Assembly (NCBI GenBank): GCA_017643495.1
Contig: JAEPNK010000002.1
Location: 310,001 to 374,000 of the forward strand
Direction: 5' to 3'
DNA length: 64,000 nucleotides
DNA from: Rhizobiaceae bacterium
GTDB lineage: Bacteria; Pseudomonadota; Alphaproteobacteria; Rhizobiales; Rhizobiaceae
A program made the translations under genes and the position numbers. The notes under the pieces were generated by a model. That model had not been told where the DNA came from and made no database searches. It saw only the letters and a program-made list of their open reading frames with translations. Numbering within the stretch: position 1 is the stretch's first letter; the number at the start of each line of letters is the position of its first letter. This document shows positions 9,653-17,599 of the stretch, one piece after another.

Positions 9653-9680
9653 ATTATGCCGGAATTGTCCAATTATTCAA
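9653..9680 (-). promoter_or_regulatory. Candidate housekeeping promoter for the nuo operon
   Basis: Reading the minus strand, TTGAAT (plus 9675-9680) is followed after 16 nt by CATAAT (plus 9653-9658), about 23 nt before the nuoA ATG. Both hexamers are imperfect. A second AT-rich site (TATATT, around 9717-9722) lies further upstream, so the true start may differ. Confidence 0.35.
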
Positions 9681-9795
9681 TAAACGGGGTAACGCAACCA
9701 CCCCTGTTAAGCAAGTAATATAGCGCCCGAAAGCCTTCACAGAAACCGGGCCTCATTCACATACAGAATAATTTGCCTTTTCGCGATTATCGCGC

Positions 9796-9822
9796 TTGAC
9801 TTGTTGTACCTGAAACCTTAAT
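9796..9822 (+). promoter_or_regulatory. Candidate promoter for the tRNA-Asp/tRNA-Val genes
   Basis: TTGACT at 9796-9801 is a strong -35-like hexamer; CTTAAT at 9817-9822 is a plausible -10 with a 15-nt spacer, about 30 nt before the mature tRNA-Asp 5' end. No other promoter-like pair lies between the two tRNA genes, so they may be co-transcribed. Confidence 0.4.
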
Positions 9823-9852
9823 CCATCCGTCAGTCTGCAGGTTCGCAGATGC

Positions 9853-9929
9853 GCGGGTGTAGCTCAGTTGGTTAGAGTACCGGCCTGTCACGCCGGGGGT
9901 CGCGAGTTCAAGTCTCGTCACTCGCGCCA
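9853..9929 (+). tRNA. tRNA-Asp (anticodon GTC)
   Basis: The cloverleaf folds by eye. The acceptor stem GCGGGTG pairs with CACTCGC (one G-T). The D arm is GCTC-AGTTGGTTA-GAGT, the anticodon stem CCGGC/GCCGG holds loop CTGTCAC with anticodon GTC, and the T arm is GCGAG-TTCAAGT-CTCGT. The discriminator is G and CCA is encoded. No intron or insertion. Confidence 0.97.
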
Positions 9930-9998
9930 CTTATCGAAAAACTGTCTTTATGGGCAGGTTCTCGAAAGTGGCAATGGTTATCAGCATTGCTGATATAA

Positions 9999-10074
9999 GG
10001 GCGTTTAGCTCAGCTGGGAGAGCAACTCGTTTACACCGAGTAGGTCGGCAGTTCGATCCTGTCAACGCCCACCA
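9999..10074 (+). tRNA. tRNA-Val (anticodon TAC)
   Basis: The acceptor stem GGGCGTT pairs with AACGCCC. The anticodon stem ACTCG/CGAGT holds loop TTTACAC with anticodon TAC. The T loop is TTCGATC, the discriminator is A, and CCA is encoded. It lies 69 bp after tRNA-Asp on the same strand. Confidence 0.97.
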
Positions 10075-10153
10075 TTCCCTTCCCGAATTATCCCGGTTCC
10101 GGATCAATAACCGTTGTGCGGGAAGTCGTGGGATTCAAATCACAATTCGGGAA

Positions 10154-11197
10154 TCAGACATCATCGCCATCGAACATCTGGACAATGTTTCCATGTCCAA
10201 CCTTGTCTTCAAACTCGTTTGGATGAATGAAATCAGCACCAAACCATGGATATTCGGATGCATCGAATGCTTCCTTGATCCACGCAATGACTTTTCTGTG
10301 GTGCAATGATTTGGTTGTTTCCCTGTTGTGCACCAGAAAGACATCGCGGCGAATGTGGTAATCATCACAAACGGGAATCAGGCGCTTTGTCAGTGCCCGG
10401 GCATACGTTGGCAGGGGACCGATCCCCGCCCCCCTGGAAATCGCATACGCATGGGCACTGCTCGTATTCATTCGCATGGATACGGGATTATTGCTGAACC
10501 GCGAAATGGTATCGATGTAACGGCTGGCATCCACCTGGTCGGATTTCTGCTCTATCAGGTGAAAGTTGGGCAAATCCTGCAACGTTTCCGGCAAACCGTG
10601 TTCGTTGGCATAGCTGTTCGAGGCAAACAACATGATGTGCAGATAGCCAATACGCGAAACGATAAGGTTTTCGTCCTCCGGATATTCAAGTTGGACAGCA
10701 ATATCTGCACCGTAGTCCGACAGGTTGGCCGGCTTCATCTGGCACTGGAAATCAAGGAAGATATCCGGATGGCCCTGATTGAACTCGACAAGCCTTGGCA
10801 TCAGCCAGAATGTACCAAGCCCTTCGGTTACAACGACAGAGGAAGTTTTCTTTTTCTGCCGCATCTGCTGGTTTATGAAACCGAGAACATTGGATGATTC
10901 TTCAACAAACCCTTCTGCCGAACGCAAAAGCGCCCTGCCCTGGTCGGTAAGCGATGTACCTGAATTGTCACGAAGGAACAGCTCGTGGCCTGTCTGCTGC
11001 TCAAGAATCTGCAACCGTCGGTTTATATACGCATGGCCCTTGGAAAGCGCTTGTGCAGCTTTCCGCGCACTACCATGCCGGGCGACCTCCACAAATATCT
11101 GGATGTCATCAAGCCGGATGCTCGAACTTTTCTCTTCGGGCTCGTGTCTCCGGGTTGAGCCACCCTGACTCTCTTTTCGTTGCACCTCTTTCCCCAT
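10154..11197 (-). CDS. LysR-family transcriptional regulator
   Basis: Regulator of 347 residues. Residues about 27-85 form the LysR winged helix-turn-helix (IRLDDIQIFVEVARHGSARKAAQALSKGHAYINRRLQILEQQTGHELFLRD). An effector-binding domain follows from about residue 115 (SSVVVTEGLGTFWLMPRLVEFNQGHPDIFLDF). Length is slightly above the usual 300 because of a hydrophilic N-terminal lead of about 26 residues. The ATG at 11197 lacks a clear ribosome site, and a GTG at codon 5 is a possible alternative. It is divergent from the tandem-GNAT gene, with 54 bp between them containing a palindrome, so that gene is its most likely target. The effector is unknown. Confidence 0.92.
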   Translation of the reverse strand: MGKEVQRKESQGGSTRRHEPEEKSSSIRLDDIQIFVEVARHGSARKAAQALSKGHAYINRRLQILEQQTGHELFLRDNSGTSLTDQGRALLRSAEGFVEESSNVLGFINQQMRQKKKTSSVVVTEGLGTFWLMPRLVEFNQGHPDIFLDFQCQMKPANLSDYGADIAVQLEYPEDENLIVSRIGYLHIMLFASNSYANEHGLPETLQDLPNFHLIEQKSDQVDASRYIDTISRFSNNPVSMRMNTSSAHAYAISRGAGIGPLPTYARALTKRLIPVCDDYHIRRDVFLVHNRETTKSLHHRKVIAWIKEAFDASEYPWFGADFIHPNEFEDKVGHGNIVQMFDGDDV

Positions 11198-11198
11198 A

Positions 11199-11214
11199 AA
11201 TAGTGGTAACTATT
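11199..11214. promoter_or_regulatory. Palindrome in the LysR/GNAT divergent intergenic region
   Basis: AATAGT-GGTA-ACTATT is a perfect 6-bp inverted repeat with a 4-bp centre. It sits between two divergent genes, directly upstream of the LysR start and 37 bp before the GNAT start. LysR proteins bind dyad sites of this kind in shared promoters, so it is a candidate operator. Confidence 0.4.
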
Positions 11215-11251
11215 ATCTGTAATTAAGAAACCTTTTGAGAAGGTTCCGAAA

Positions 11252-12394
11252 ATGCAGAACAGTGACTATGCAAAATCTCCAAGCTCAAGGTATCTCGACA
11301 ATTTGCCGGTCGAAAAAATTTCCCGTGGCCTGTCTCTGATTTCACCCACTCCGTCAGACATACAACAACTTCTTGATGTAGCTGGTCAAGTTATTCCTAC
11401 TTTGGCGAGTTATGAAGAAGTTCTACGGGTCTATAACCACAATCCCGACAGCATCATGTGCATTGTCCGTAATTACAAGAACCGCAATCTGGACAAGCCG
11501 GGCGCGTTTGTGGCCCAACTTCCACTGAACAGCGACGGAAAAGATGCCCTTCTCGGCGGGCAACTCGATCTGGCATCCCCCCAAGCCTGCTATCTTGCGC
11601 GCCAGCATGAAAAAGTTGCGGCAATATATGTGTGGTTATTGTTCCTTGATTCGTCGACTGCAGGAGGCATCGGCCTGATCGTGCAGCGCATGAACATGCC
11701 GAACTACCAGAATGCGCCAATCTTCTGCAAACCGATAGATCCGCAAGGTGAAACCTTCTTCCGATCCCTGGGGTTTCGGGAGTACGGCCATTCCGGTTCC
11801 GGGGATACACAGAACTTCCTGGTCTATGAGAGGCTGGAGCCTCAATCACATGACTTGTTTAATACACGGGTCGAAGTTGTTCACTCCATTGCAGCATATC
11901 AGGAAGTCATGGCTATCCGGGCTGCTACCTACATCGCCGAGCAGGATTGTCCCTATTCGGAAGAATATGACGGCAATGATTTTGCTGCCAGTCATCTGAT
12001 CGGTTATTGCGGAGACGAGCCCGCAGGATGCATCCGCGTCCGGTTTTTTGCCAATTTTGCGAAGGTCGAACGTTTGGCGGTGATCAAACGGTTCAGGCGG
12101 ACCCGACTGGCGCATGACCTGATAAAGGCGGCAAAACAGATGGCTAGAAAAAAAGGCTACACGCACCTGTATGGTCAGGCAGAACAAAGCATCGTCAAGC
12201 TTTGGACCAGACATGGCTTTGTGCCGCGAACCCAAACACCAACCGTATCCTTTTCCGGCAGGAATTACATTGAGGGCGATCTGTACATGCCCCCTCTCAA
12301 CTCGGCAATTTCTGCTCACTCTCGGCCCGAGGTCATCAATCGGCCGGAGGGCTCTTGGGATCAACCAGGCGTACTGGAGCGTGTTACGGGCTAG
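11252..12394 (+). CDS. Tandem GNAT-fold acetyltransferase-like protein
   Basis: Protein of 380 residues that reads as two GNAT-like halves. The second half (about 205-355) is clear: a V..I..Y.EV..IRAATY start, EPAGCIRVRFF, then the acetyl-CoA-loop region VERLAVIKRFRRTRLAHDLI and YGQAEQSIVKLWTRHGFVPR. The first half (about 40-205) has a degenerate GNAT shape ending ETFFRSLGFREYGHSGSG. The ATG at 11252 follows AGAAGG with about 8 nt spacing. The second half also resembles the fold of acyl-homoserine-lactone synthases, which belong to the same superfamily. I see no basis for calling it a signal synthase. Its substrate is unknown; probable control by the divergent LysR regulator is inferred. Confidence 0.8.
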   Translation: MQNSDYAKSPSSRYLDNLPVEKISRGLSLISPTPSDIQQLLDVAGQVIPTLASYEEVLRVYNHNPDSIMCIVRNYKNRNLDKPGAFVAQLPLNSDGKDALLGGQLDLASPQACYLARQHEKVAAIYVWLLFLDSSTAGGIGLIVQRMNMPNYQNAPIFCKPIDPQGETFFRSLGFREYGHSGSGDTQNFLVYERLEPQSHDLFNTRVEVVHSIAAYQEVMAIRAATYIAEQDCPYSEEYDGNDFAASHLIGYCGDEPAGCIRVRFFANFAKVERLAVIKRFRRTRLAHDLIKAAKQMARKKGYTHLYGQAEQSIVKLWTRHGFVPRTQTPTVSFSGRNYIEGDLYMPPLNSAISAHSRPEVINRPEGSWDQPGVLERVTG

Positions 12395-12462
12395 GATTTG
12401 TTTGCCGTGGGGACTTCTGTCAGCGCAACTGGGAGCGTGTTATTGACAGATAAACTGCGGTC

Positions 12463-12496
12463 GGTAGCCGTTCCTTTGTGTGGGGGGACGGCTACC
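12463..12496. terminator. Hairpin between convergent GNAT and TRAP permease genes
   Basis: GGTAGCCGT (12463-12471) and ACGGCTACC (12488-12496) form a perfect 9-bp stem with a 16-nt loop. It lies 69 bp after the GNAT stop. Neither strand shows a clear T-run after the stem, so it is terminator-like, not a textbook intrinsic terminator. Confidence 0.4.
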
Positions 12497-12584
12497 ACCT
12501 CCCCAGCCACGAAAGCCACAGCGCAACTATTGCAGCTATAGAAACATCCCGGCCAACCCGTAATACAATGAATTACAGGCAAAC

Positions 12585-12606
12585 CAGCCTCTAGAAATAG
12601 AGGCTG
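12585..12606. terminator. Hairpin spanning the TRAP permease stop codon
   Basis: CAGCCTCTA (12585-12593) pairs perfectly with TAGAGGCTG (12598-12606) around a GAAA tetraloop (TTTC on the minus strand). The permease stop codon (12591-12593) is inside the stem. It may protect the mRNA 3' end or stop transcription from either direction. Confidence 0.45.
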
Positions 12607-15251
12607 ATGTCCCGGTGTCCCGCATTGCATCCTGCCAGATACAGCCCAAGTTCACGAGGCATGTTTTCCTGCTGACGAAGCCCGAGTGTTCCACGGATAC
12701 TTGCTTCGTATTGCTGAACTTTGGGCAGGAGTTCCTGGCTGGCAGCCTCTGCACGCCATTCAGATTCTTCTTCAAAGCTCTCGATCGCCTTGCTCACGCT
12801 GGCTTTTGCCTTTTCCTTGTCCGGTGACTTCGAGCGCAACTCACGACGGGCTTTGGTCAAATCTTTCTTGACGTCACCAGGCCCGCTGATTTCTCCAAAC
12901 TGCCGCTCGAGTTCCTGCAACACATCAACCATTTCTTCCGGTGTCTTCTGGTCTATCTCGGCAGGAATTTCCCTGAGTTTCTCCCCCAGATCCACAAACT
13001 TGCCTGTGTCTTTCAAGGTGGCGAGTAGCTCAACCGTCGGTGTGTAGGCATTATCAGCTGCCCTGCGATACTGGGTTCTGATCTTGTTTTCTTCTTTCAG
13101 CAACGCAGAAAATGCATCGTGCTTTTCTTCCCATTCAGCCGGAATTTGATTGAGAAGAGCCTCGCGCTCAGCTTCATCTTCCTGAATCCGCTTTTCAAGA
13201 CGCTCACGGGCCGCGGCGTTGTCGTCGCCTCTCAACCGACCAGCACGTTCCTGCAATTCCTTGATTTCCTCCTCAAGACTGCGGGCATCGCGCTCAATAT
13301 CACGCACCTGTGTGTGTAACGGTCTGTACAAGGCAACTTCCTGCTTCCATGCATTCTCCGCATTGAAAACATCATCGAGGAGTTTGAATGAATTGTCAGC
13401 ATCCTCGAATGAATCAGTGAAATCTTCAGACACATCTTCAGGCAAGGCAGACAAATCGATTGACCTGGCCTGATCTATGGCAGCAGTGATCTTGTCCCTG
13501 TTTTGCGTCAACTGCTCCCCAACATATTTCTCAACACAATACTGCAACTGGGGATTGCGCGGAGGTGGCGCTGTTTCAGAAAGAAGCAAAGCCCGGTTTG
13601 GCAGGTAATTGACGAGACTTGGATACATGCCAACAATTACCAGTGCGGCCAACTGAAGCCCGATAAAGGCGATAACCCCCTTGTACATGGCAAGGGTTTT
13701 CACAGTCGCCGGTGCAACTCCCCGAAGATAGAAAAGCGCAAACCCGAATGGCGGTGTAAGAAATGAGGTCTGGATGTTGAGACCGATCATGACCCCGAGC
13801 CAGACTGCAGTCACGTTTGCAGACGGGTCGGCAAGAAGGATCGGAGCAACGATCGGCACAACGACCACTGCGATTTCAATGAAGTCCAAAAAGAACCCGA
13901 GCACAAAAATCACAGCCATGACGATGACGAATTTTGACCAGAACCCTCCCGGCATGCCGTTAAGGAACTCTTTCACCAGTTCTTCACCGCCAAAACCGCG
14001 GAATGCAGCTGTCAGCATCGCCGCACCAAGCAGGATGATGAACACCAGAGAAGTTGTCTTGGCTGTCTCGATCATGACGCTGCGCAATGTGTTCTGGATA
14101 TTGAAAACTCGCCAAGCACTCCAGCCTATCGAGACAAGCAATCCCACAACAGCAATAGCAGCCAGCAACGCACCGAACTCGTCACGATCGTTCGATATCG
14201 CTTTGATGTTCGTGTCGTAATTCGAAACGATCAAAGAAATAGCAACCAGCGATATGATTGCAAGCAGGGCTGGCCAATAGGCACCGCGTTCGCCTTCCTT
14301 GAGACGGTATCCGGCCATGACCAGCGCACCGGCAGCGCCGATGGCACCAGCCTGGTTGACGGTTGCAACACCTGAAATGATTGAACCGAGAACCAGGAAT
14401 ATCAGGGCCAGGGGCGGAATGAGGATTACAAAGACACGCATCCAGAATTCGCGATTGAAAGCACCATCATATCGAACTGCCGGAGCTGCCTTGGGGTTTA
14501 GGAAGGCAAAGATCAGGATATAGGCCATGTACAACAGAACGAGCACAATGCCGGGAACAAACGCACCCAGGAACATTTCACCTGCACTTGTTGAACTGAC
14601 GTCAAACATCGAGGGCATGCTGAGCTCACCCGTCGAATCCTTGAAGAGCGCCTTGCGCGCCGTGCCGGCCTGGTCTGCCGCGCTTGCAAGCTGGTCAGCC
14701 AGAATGATGAGAACGATGGATGGCGGTATAATCTGCCCAAGCGTTCCCGAAGCAGCAATGGTACCCGTAGCCAGTGATGGCGAATAATTGTTTCGCAGCA
14801 TGGCAGGAAGGGAAATAAGCCCCATGGCGACAACCGTTGCGCCCACAATGCCTGTTGTAGCTGCCAGAAGCGCACCAACGAACACCACCGAAATGCCAAG
14901 ACCACCCGGCACAGGACCAAAAAGCTGCGCCATTGTGATAAGCAGGTCTTCAGCAATCTTTGACCGCTGCAACATGATACCCATGAAGATGAAGAGCGGA
15001 ATGGCAATCAGCGTATCCCGTTCGGGTTCCCAATAAGTCCCTCTAAGGTTGCTGACACCGGCGCTTAGCCATTGGCCCGGCCCACCTTGCGCAAAATAGG
15101 CATCAACACTGCCGCCAAAAAGGTAACCGCACAGCGCGGCTGCCGCGATGGTTATGATTGCAGAGCCAGGAAGCGCGAAGGCAACCGGATAGCCTGATCC
15201 GAGCGCAAGCGCCATCACAAGCACGAGCATGAGGAGAAAAACGAGTTCCAT
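12591..15251 (-). CDS. TRAP transporter large permease (DctM family) with long coiled-coil tail
   Basis: Membrane subunit that drives sodium-coupled uptake with a periplasmic binding protein. Residues 1-555 carry the DctM core: hydrophobic helices, the motif IPLFIFMGIMLQRSKIAEDLL, the GTLGQIIPPSIVLIILAD motif near 170, and LNIQTSFLTPPFGFALFYLRG near 491. The core exceeds the usual 430 residues, with an extra membrane-rich section around 300-390. Residues 560-886 are hydrophilic and strongly heptad-like (RDIERDARSLEEEIKELQE, ERLEKRIQEDEAEREALL), so a cytoplasmic or periplasmic coiled coil of about 325 residues is added. It follows the small permease by 21 bp. Long-tailed large permeases exist in marine Alphaproteobacteria; what the tail does is unknown to me. 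Confidence 0.92.
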   Translation of the reverse strand: MELVFLLMLVLVMALALGSGYPVAFALPGSAIITIAAAALCGYLFGGSVDAYFAQGGPGQWLSAGVSNLRGTYWEPERDTLIAIPLFIFMGIMLQRSKIAEDLLITMAQLFGPVPGGLGISVVFVGALLAATTGIVGATVVAMGLISLPAMLRNNYSPSLATGTIAASGTLGQIIPPSIVLIILADQLASAADQAGTARKALFKDSTGELSMPSMFDVSSTSAGEMFLGAFVPGIVLVLLYMAYILIFAFLNPKAAPAVRYDGAFNREFWMRVFVILIPPLALIFLVLGSIISGVATVNQAGAIGAAGALVMAGYRLKEGERGAYWPALLAIISLVAISLIVSNYDTNIKAISNDRDEFGALLAAIAVVGLLVSIGWSAWRVFNIQNTLRSVMIETAKTTSLVFIILLGAAMLTAAFRGFGGEELVKEFLNGMPGGFWSKFVIVMAVIFVLGFFLDFIEIAVVVVPIVAPILLADPSANVTAVWLGVMIGLNIQTSFLTPPFGFALFYLRGVAPATVKTLAMYKGVIAFIGLQLAALVIVGMYPSLVNYLPNRALLLSETAPPPRNPQLQYCVEKYVGEQLTQNRDKITAAIDQARSIDLSALPEDVSEDFTDSFEDADNSFKLLDDVFNAENAWKQEVALYRPLHTQVRDIERDARSLEEEIKELQERAGRLRGDDNAAARERLEKRIQEDEAEREALLNQIPAEWEEKHDAFSALLKEENKIRTQYRRAADNAYTPTVELLATLKDTGKFVDLGEKLREIPAEIDQKTPEEMVDVLQELERQFGEISGPGDVKKDLTKARRELRSKSPDKEKAKASVSKAIESFEEESEWRAEAASQELLPKVQQYEASIRGTLGLRQQENMPRELGLYLAGCNAGHRDISLYF

Positions 15252-15272
15252 CTTGTTATTATCGCTTTCTTC

Positions 15273-16277
15273 TTAGTGGGCGCCGGGCGCATCAGGAATG
15301 CGCTTTCCAGGTTCGCCACGATAATCCGCTATCGCATCCATCAGGTATGCAACAAACTGGATCATCATCGAAATCGCAAACACAGCCAGGAAACCTGCCA
15401 TCATGTATTTGACATACATGCCAAAACTGGATTGGGTGACTTCGAAATTGAAAATCGGAGCATTGATGATCGAGAACTGCCCGCTCATTCCCACGATGAG
15501 TATTGTCCAGCAAAGGGTAAGCCCGAGAAAAATCGAACCAACCGCATTCACAAAACCTTTTGTTTTCTGGGTAAAGCCGGCATAGAAAACATCCACCCGC
15601 ACATGGCCTTCTTCCAGCAGTGTGAAAGCGCTGGCGAAAAGAAACAATGCGCCATACCAGAAGCGAACCAGATCAGCCATCAATGCCTGTTCATAGGAAA
15701 AGATGAAGCGGCTGAAAACGATCAGCAGTTCGGCCAGAACAATCAACAATGCCAGCCAGGTAAAACCGAGTGTTCGTGTGAAAAAGCCGAGTATGATCCC
15801 TGCCAGCATGAGCGGCATGTGGAAATAGATGCCACGGAATTCGGGCTTTCCCAATTCTCTGGTCAGGTCTTCACCGACAAACATGGGAAGAAAATTCTCG
15901 ATGCGAAGAAACGAAACAATCGCATCTCCTACACCAACAATCAAAACAACCCAGAAAGCACACCGAATGAAGACGGTATTGATATCCGTTATTCGGTTAC
16001 TGTCTTCACGAAGGCTGCGATCTGTTGACCGGGTAACCATCAGGAAAATAACCACTAGGAGAAGCGGATAAAACGCAACCTGTAACCAGGCCAGCGCACC
16101 TCCTGTCCCCTCAAAGACAGCATTGGCCCCCGGCATTCCTCCACCGAAAGTCAGAAAATTGTTGATTATGTATACCAGCATGATGCCCAGCATCATCCAG
16201 CCAAAAAGACGAACTAGTGTCGTAGTTTTTTTGGATACCGGAACTGGTTCACCAGACTCAACTTCTTGAGTGCTCAC
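15273..16277 (-). CDS. TRAP transporter small permease (DctQ family), enlarged
   Basis: Small membrane subunit linking the binding protein and large permease of a TRAP importer. At 334 residues it is well above the usual 160-230. Several hydrophobic segments are visible (LFGWMMLGIMLVYIINNFL, FYPLLLVVIFLMV, LMLAGIILGFFTRTLGFTWLALLIVLAELLIVF). The DctQ signature lies around 205-290: LVRFWYGALFLFASAFTLLEEGHVRVDVFYAGFTQKTKGFVNAVGSIFLGLTLCW. The N-terminal 150 residues are extra membrane sequence. It is encoded between the binding-protein gene (95 bp upstream, with a hairpin between) and the large permease. Confidence 0.9.
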   Translation of the reverse strand: MSTQEVESGEPVPVSKKTTTLVRLFGWMMLGIMLVYIINNFLTFGGGMPGANAVFEGTGGALAWLQVAFYPLLLVVIFLMVTRSTDRSLREDSNRITDINTVFIRCAFWVVLIVGVGDAIVSFLRIENFLPMFVGEDLTRELGKPEFRGIYFHMPLMLAGIILGFFTRTLGFTWLALLIVLAELLIVFSRFIFSYEQALMADLVRFWYGALFLFASAFTLLEEGHVRVDVFYAGFTQKTKGFVNAVGSIFLGLTLCWTILIVGMSGQFSIINAPIFNFEVTQSSFGMYVKYMMAGFLAVFAISMMIQFVAYLMDAIADYRGEPGKRIPDAPGAH

Positions 16278-16332
16278 CCCTTACCTCCCAGTTCAAGGCT
16301 ATGGTCTGCCCGAGTATTGTTCTTATAGTTGA

Positions 16333-16358
16333 CGGGGCGCCTGTTTCCAGACGCCCCG
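16333..16358 (-). promoter_or_regulatory. Intercistronic hairpin between TRAP binding protein and permease genes
   Basis: CGGGGCG (16333-16339) pairs with CGCCCCG (16352-16358), and inner CTG/CAG pairs continue the stem around a TTTC loop. It lies 18 nt after the binding-protein stop with no T-run, so it probably stabilises or attenuates the mRNA. That would allow more binding protein than permease. Confidence 0.55.
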
Positions 16359-16376
16359 CAATATTGTTAAACCGGA

Positions 16377-17465
16377 TTATTCGATACCAAGAACTCGGTT
16401 ACGCTTGATCGAATATGAGATGTCAGACAGTTGTCCCCAACGCGCAAGTTCTTCGCGTTTGGCAACCACACTGTCGTAAATCTTCTTCGACAATGGCGAA
16501 TGGTCGCCCGCTTCTTCAAGCACTTCCTGTGCAGCTTCACCGAAGCTGTCATAAACATCGTCATTGAACTCACGCAGTTCAACACCGTGATCATTCATGA
16601 GACGCTGCAGGTATTCACCATTATTGGCATTGGTTTCAGCCATGGTGCGTGCATTTTCCTCATTACACGCTGCTTCGATAATGGCTTGGTCAGTTTTGCT
16701 GAGAGAACCCCAGAATTCTGCGTTCAACCCCATCGCAAGCTGCGCACCAGGCTCATGCATGCCAGGGAAGTAGTAGTACTTCGCTGCTTCATAGAACTTC
16801 ATGAAGAAGTCGTTGTAAGGACCAACCCACTCAGTGGCGTCAATGGCACCAGAAACGAGGTTTTCGTAAATTTGCCCTCCTGGAAGCGACACTGGTGAAG
16901 CACCAAGCTTGGCCATAACGTCACCGCCCTGGCCAGGAATACGCATTTTCAGACCTTTCAGGTCGTCAGCAGAGTTGATTTCCTTGTTGAACCAACCGCC
17001 CATCTGAACGCCGGTGTTTCCGCAGGCAAAGTTCTTCAGGCCAAATTCGCCAGCAAGCTCATCCCAGAGCTCCTGTCCGCCGCCGTATTTGATCCATGCG
17101 TCCATTTCTGTGTAAGTGAAGCCAAACGGAATAGCCGTGAATGCGGCCCAGCCCGGATGTCTACCTTTCCAGTAATAATCGGCACCAATGTAAGCCTGGG
17201 CATTGCCGGATGCCACTTCGTCAAACGAGTCAAACGCACCAACACGCTCGCCTGCAGCGAAGTATTGTACATTGAGACGACCTTCGGTCAGTTCTGCAAT
17301 TCGTGCTGCCAAGCGCTGTGCAGGCAAGCCTAGTCCGGGGAAATCCCGTGGCCAGGTTGACACGATGACCATGTCAGTCGTGCTCTGCGCAACTGCCGGA
17401 GCAGCCAACGTGGCTGATGCGGCGCCTGCGACTGCAGCACCGGACAAAAATTTACGTCTATCCAT
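16377..17465 (-). CDS. TRAP transporter substrate-binding protein, TakP-like
   Basis: Periplasmic solute-binding protein (362 residues) for the TRAP importer encoded after it. The N-terminus MDRRKFLSGAAVAGAASA...PAVAQ is a twin-arginine (Tat) signal with an Ala-X-Ala cleavage site near residue 26. The body follows the DctP/TakP fold. Family motifs are LKGLKMRIPGQGGDVMAKLG (the Arg that salt-bridges a carboxylate), LPGGQIYENLVSGAIDATEWVGPYND, and YYYFPGMHEPGAQL. These resemble TakP, which binds 2-oxo acids such as pyruvate with a sodium ion. The neighbouring pyruvate phosphate dikinase gene fits pyruvate or a similar keto/hydroxy acid as substrate. The ligand is inferred, not shown. Confidence 0.92.
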   Translation of the reverse strand: MDRRKFLSGAAVAGAASATLAAPAVAQSTTDMVIVSTWPRDFPGLGLPAQRLAARIAELTEGRLNVQYFAAGERVGAFDSFDEVASGNAQAYIGADYYWKGRHPGWAAFTAIPFGFTYTEMDAWIKYGGGQELWDELAGEFGLKNFACGNTGVQMGGWFNKEINSADDLKGLKMRIPGQGGDVMAKLGASPVSLPGGQIYENLVSGAIDATEWVGPYNDFFMKFYEAAKYYYFPGMHEPGAQLAMGLNAEFWGSLSKTDQAIIEAACNEENARTMAETNANNGEYLQRLMNDHGVELREFNDDVYDSFGEAAQEVLEEAGDHSPLSKKIYDSVVAKREELARWGQLSDISYSIKRNRVLGIE

Positions 17466-17599
17466 ATTGTTCTCCCATTTATGTCTGCGCCCAAACTTGT
17501 ACCGAATGTGGCGACAGTGCGTGGGACTAAAGCAGAAACCAACTCAAGAGCCAAGGGCAAAAACCGCGTTCTTTCAAGTTAAACTCGAAAAACTGGTAG

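Noticed and set aside
9853-10154. tRNA genes as an integration site for a mobile island
   Set aside because: No integrase, no repeat of the tRNA 3' end seen downstream, and the adjacent genes have ordinary composition.
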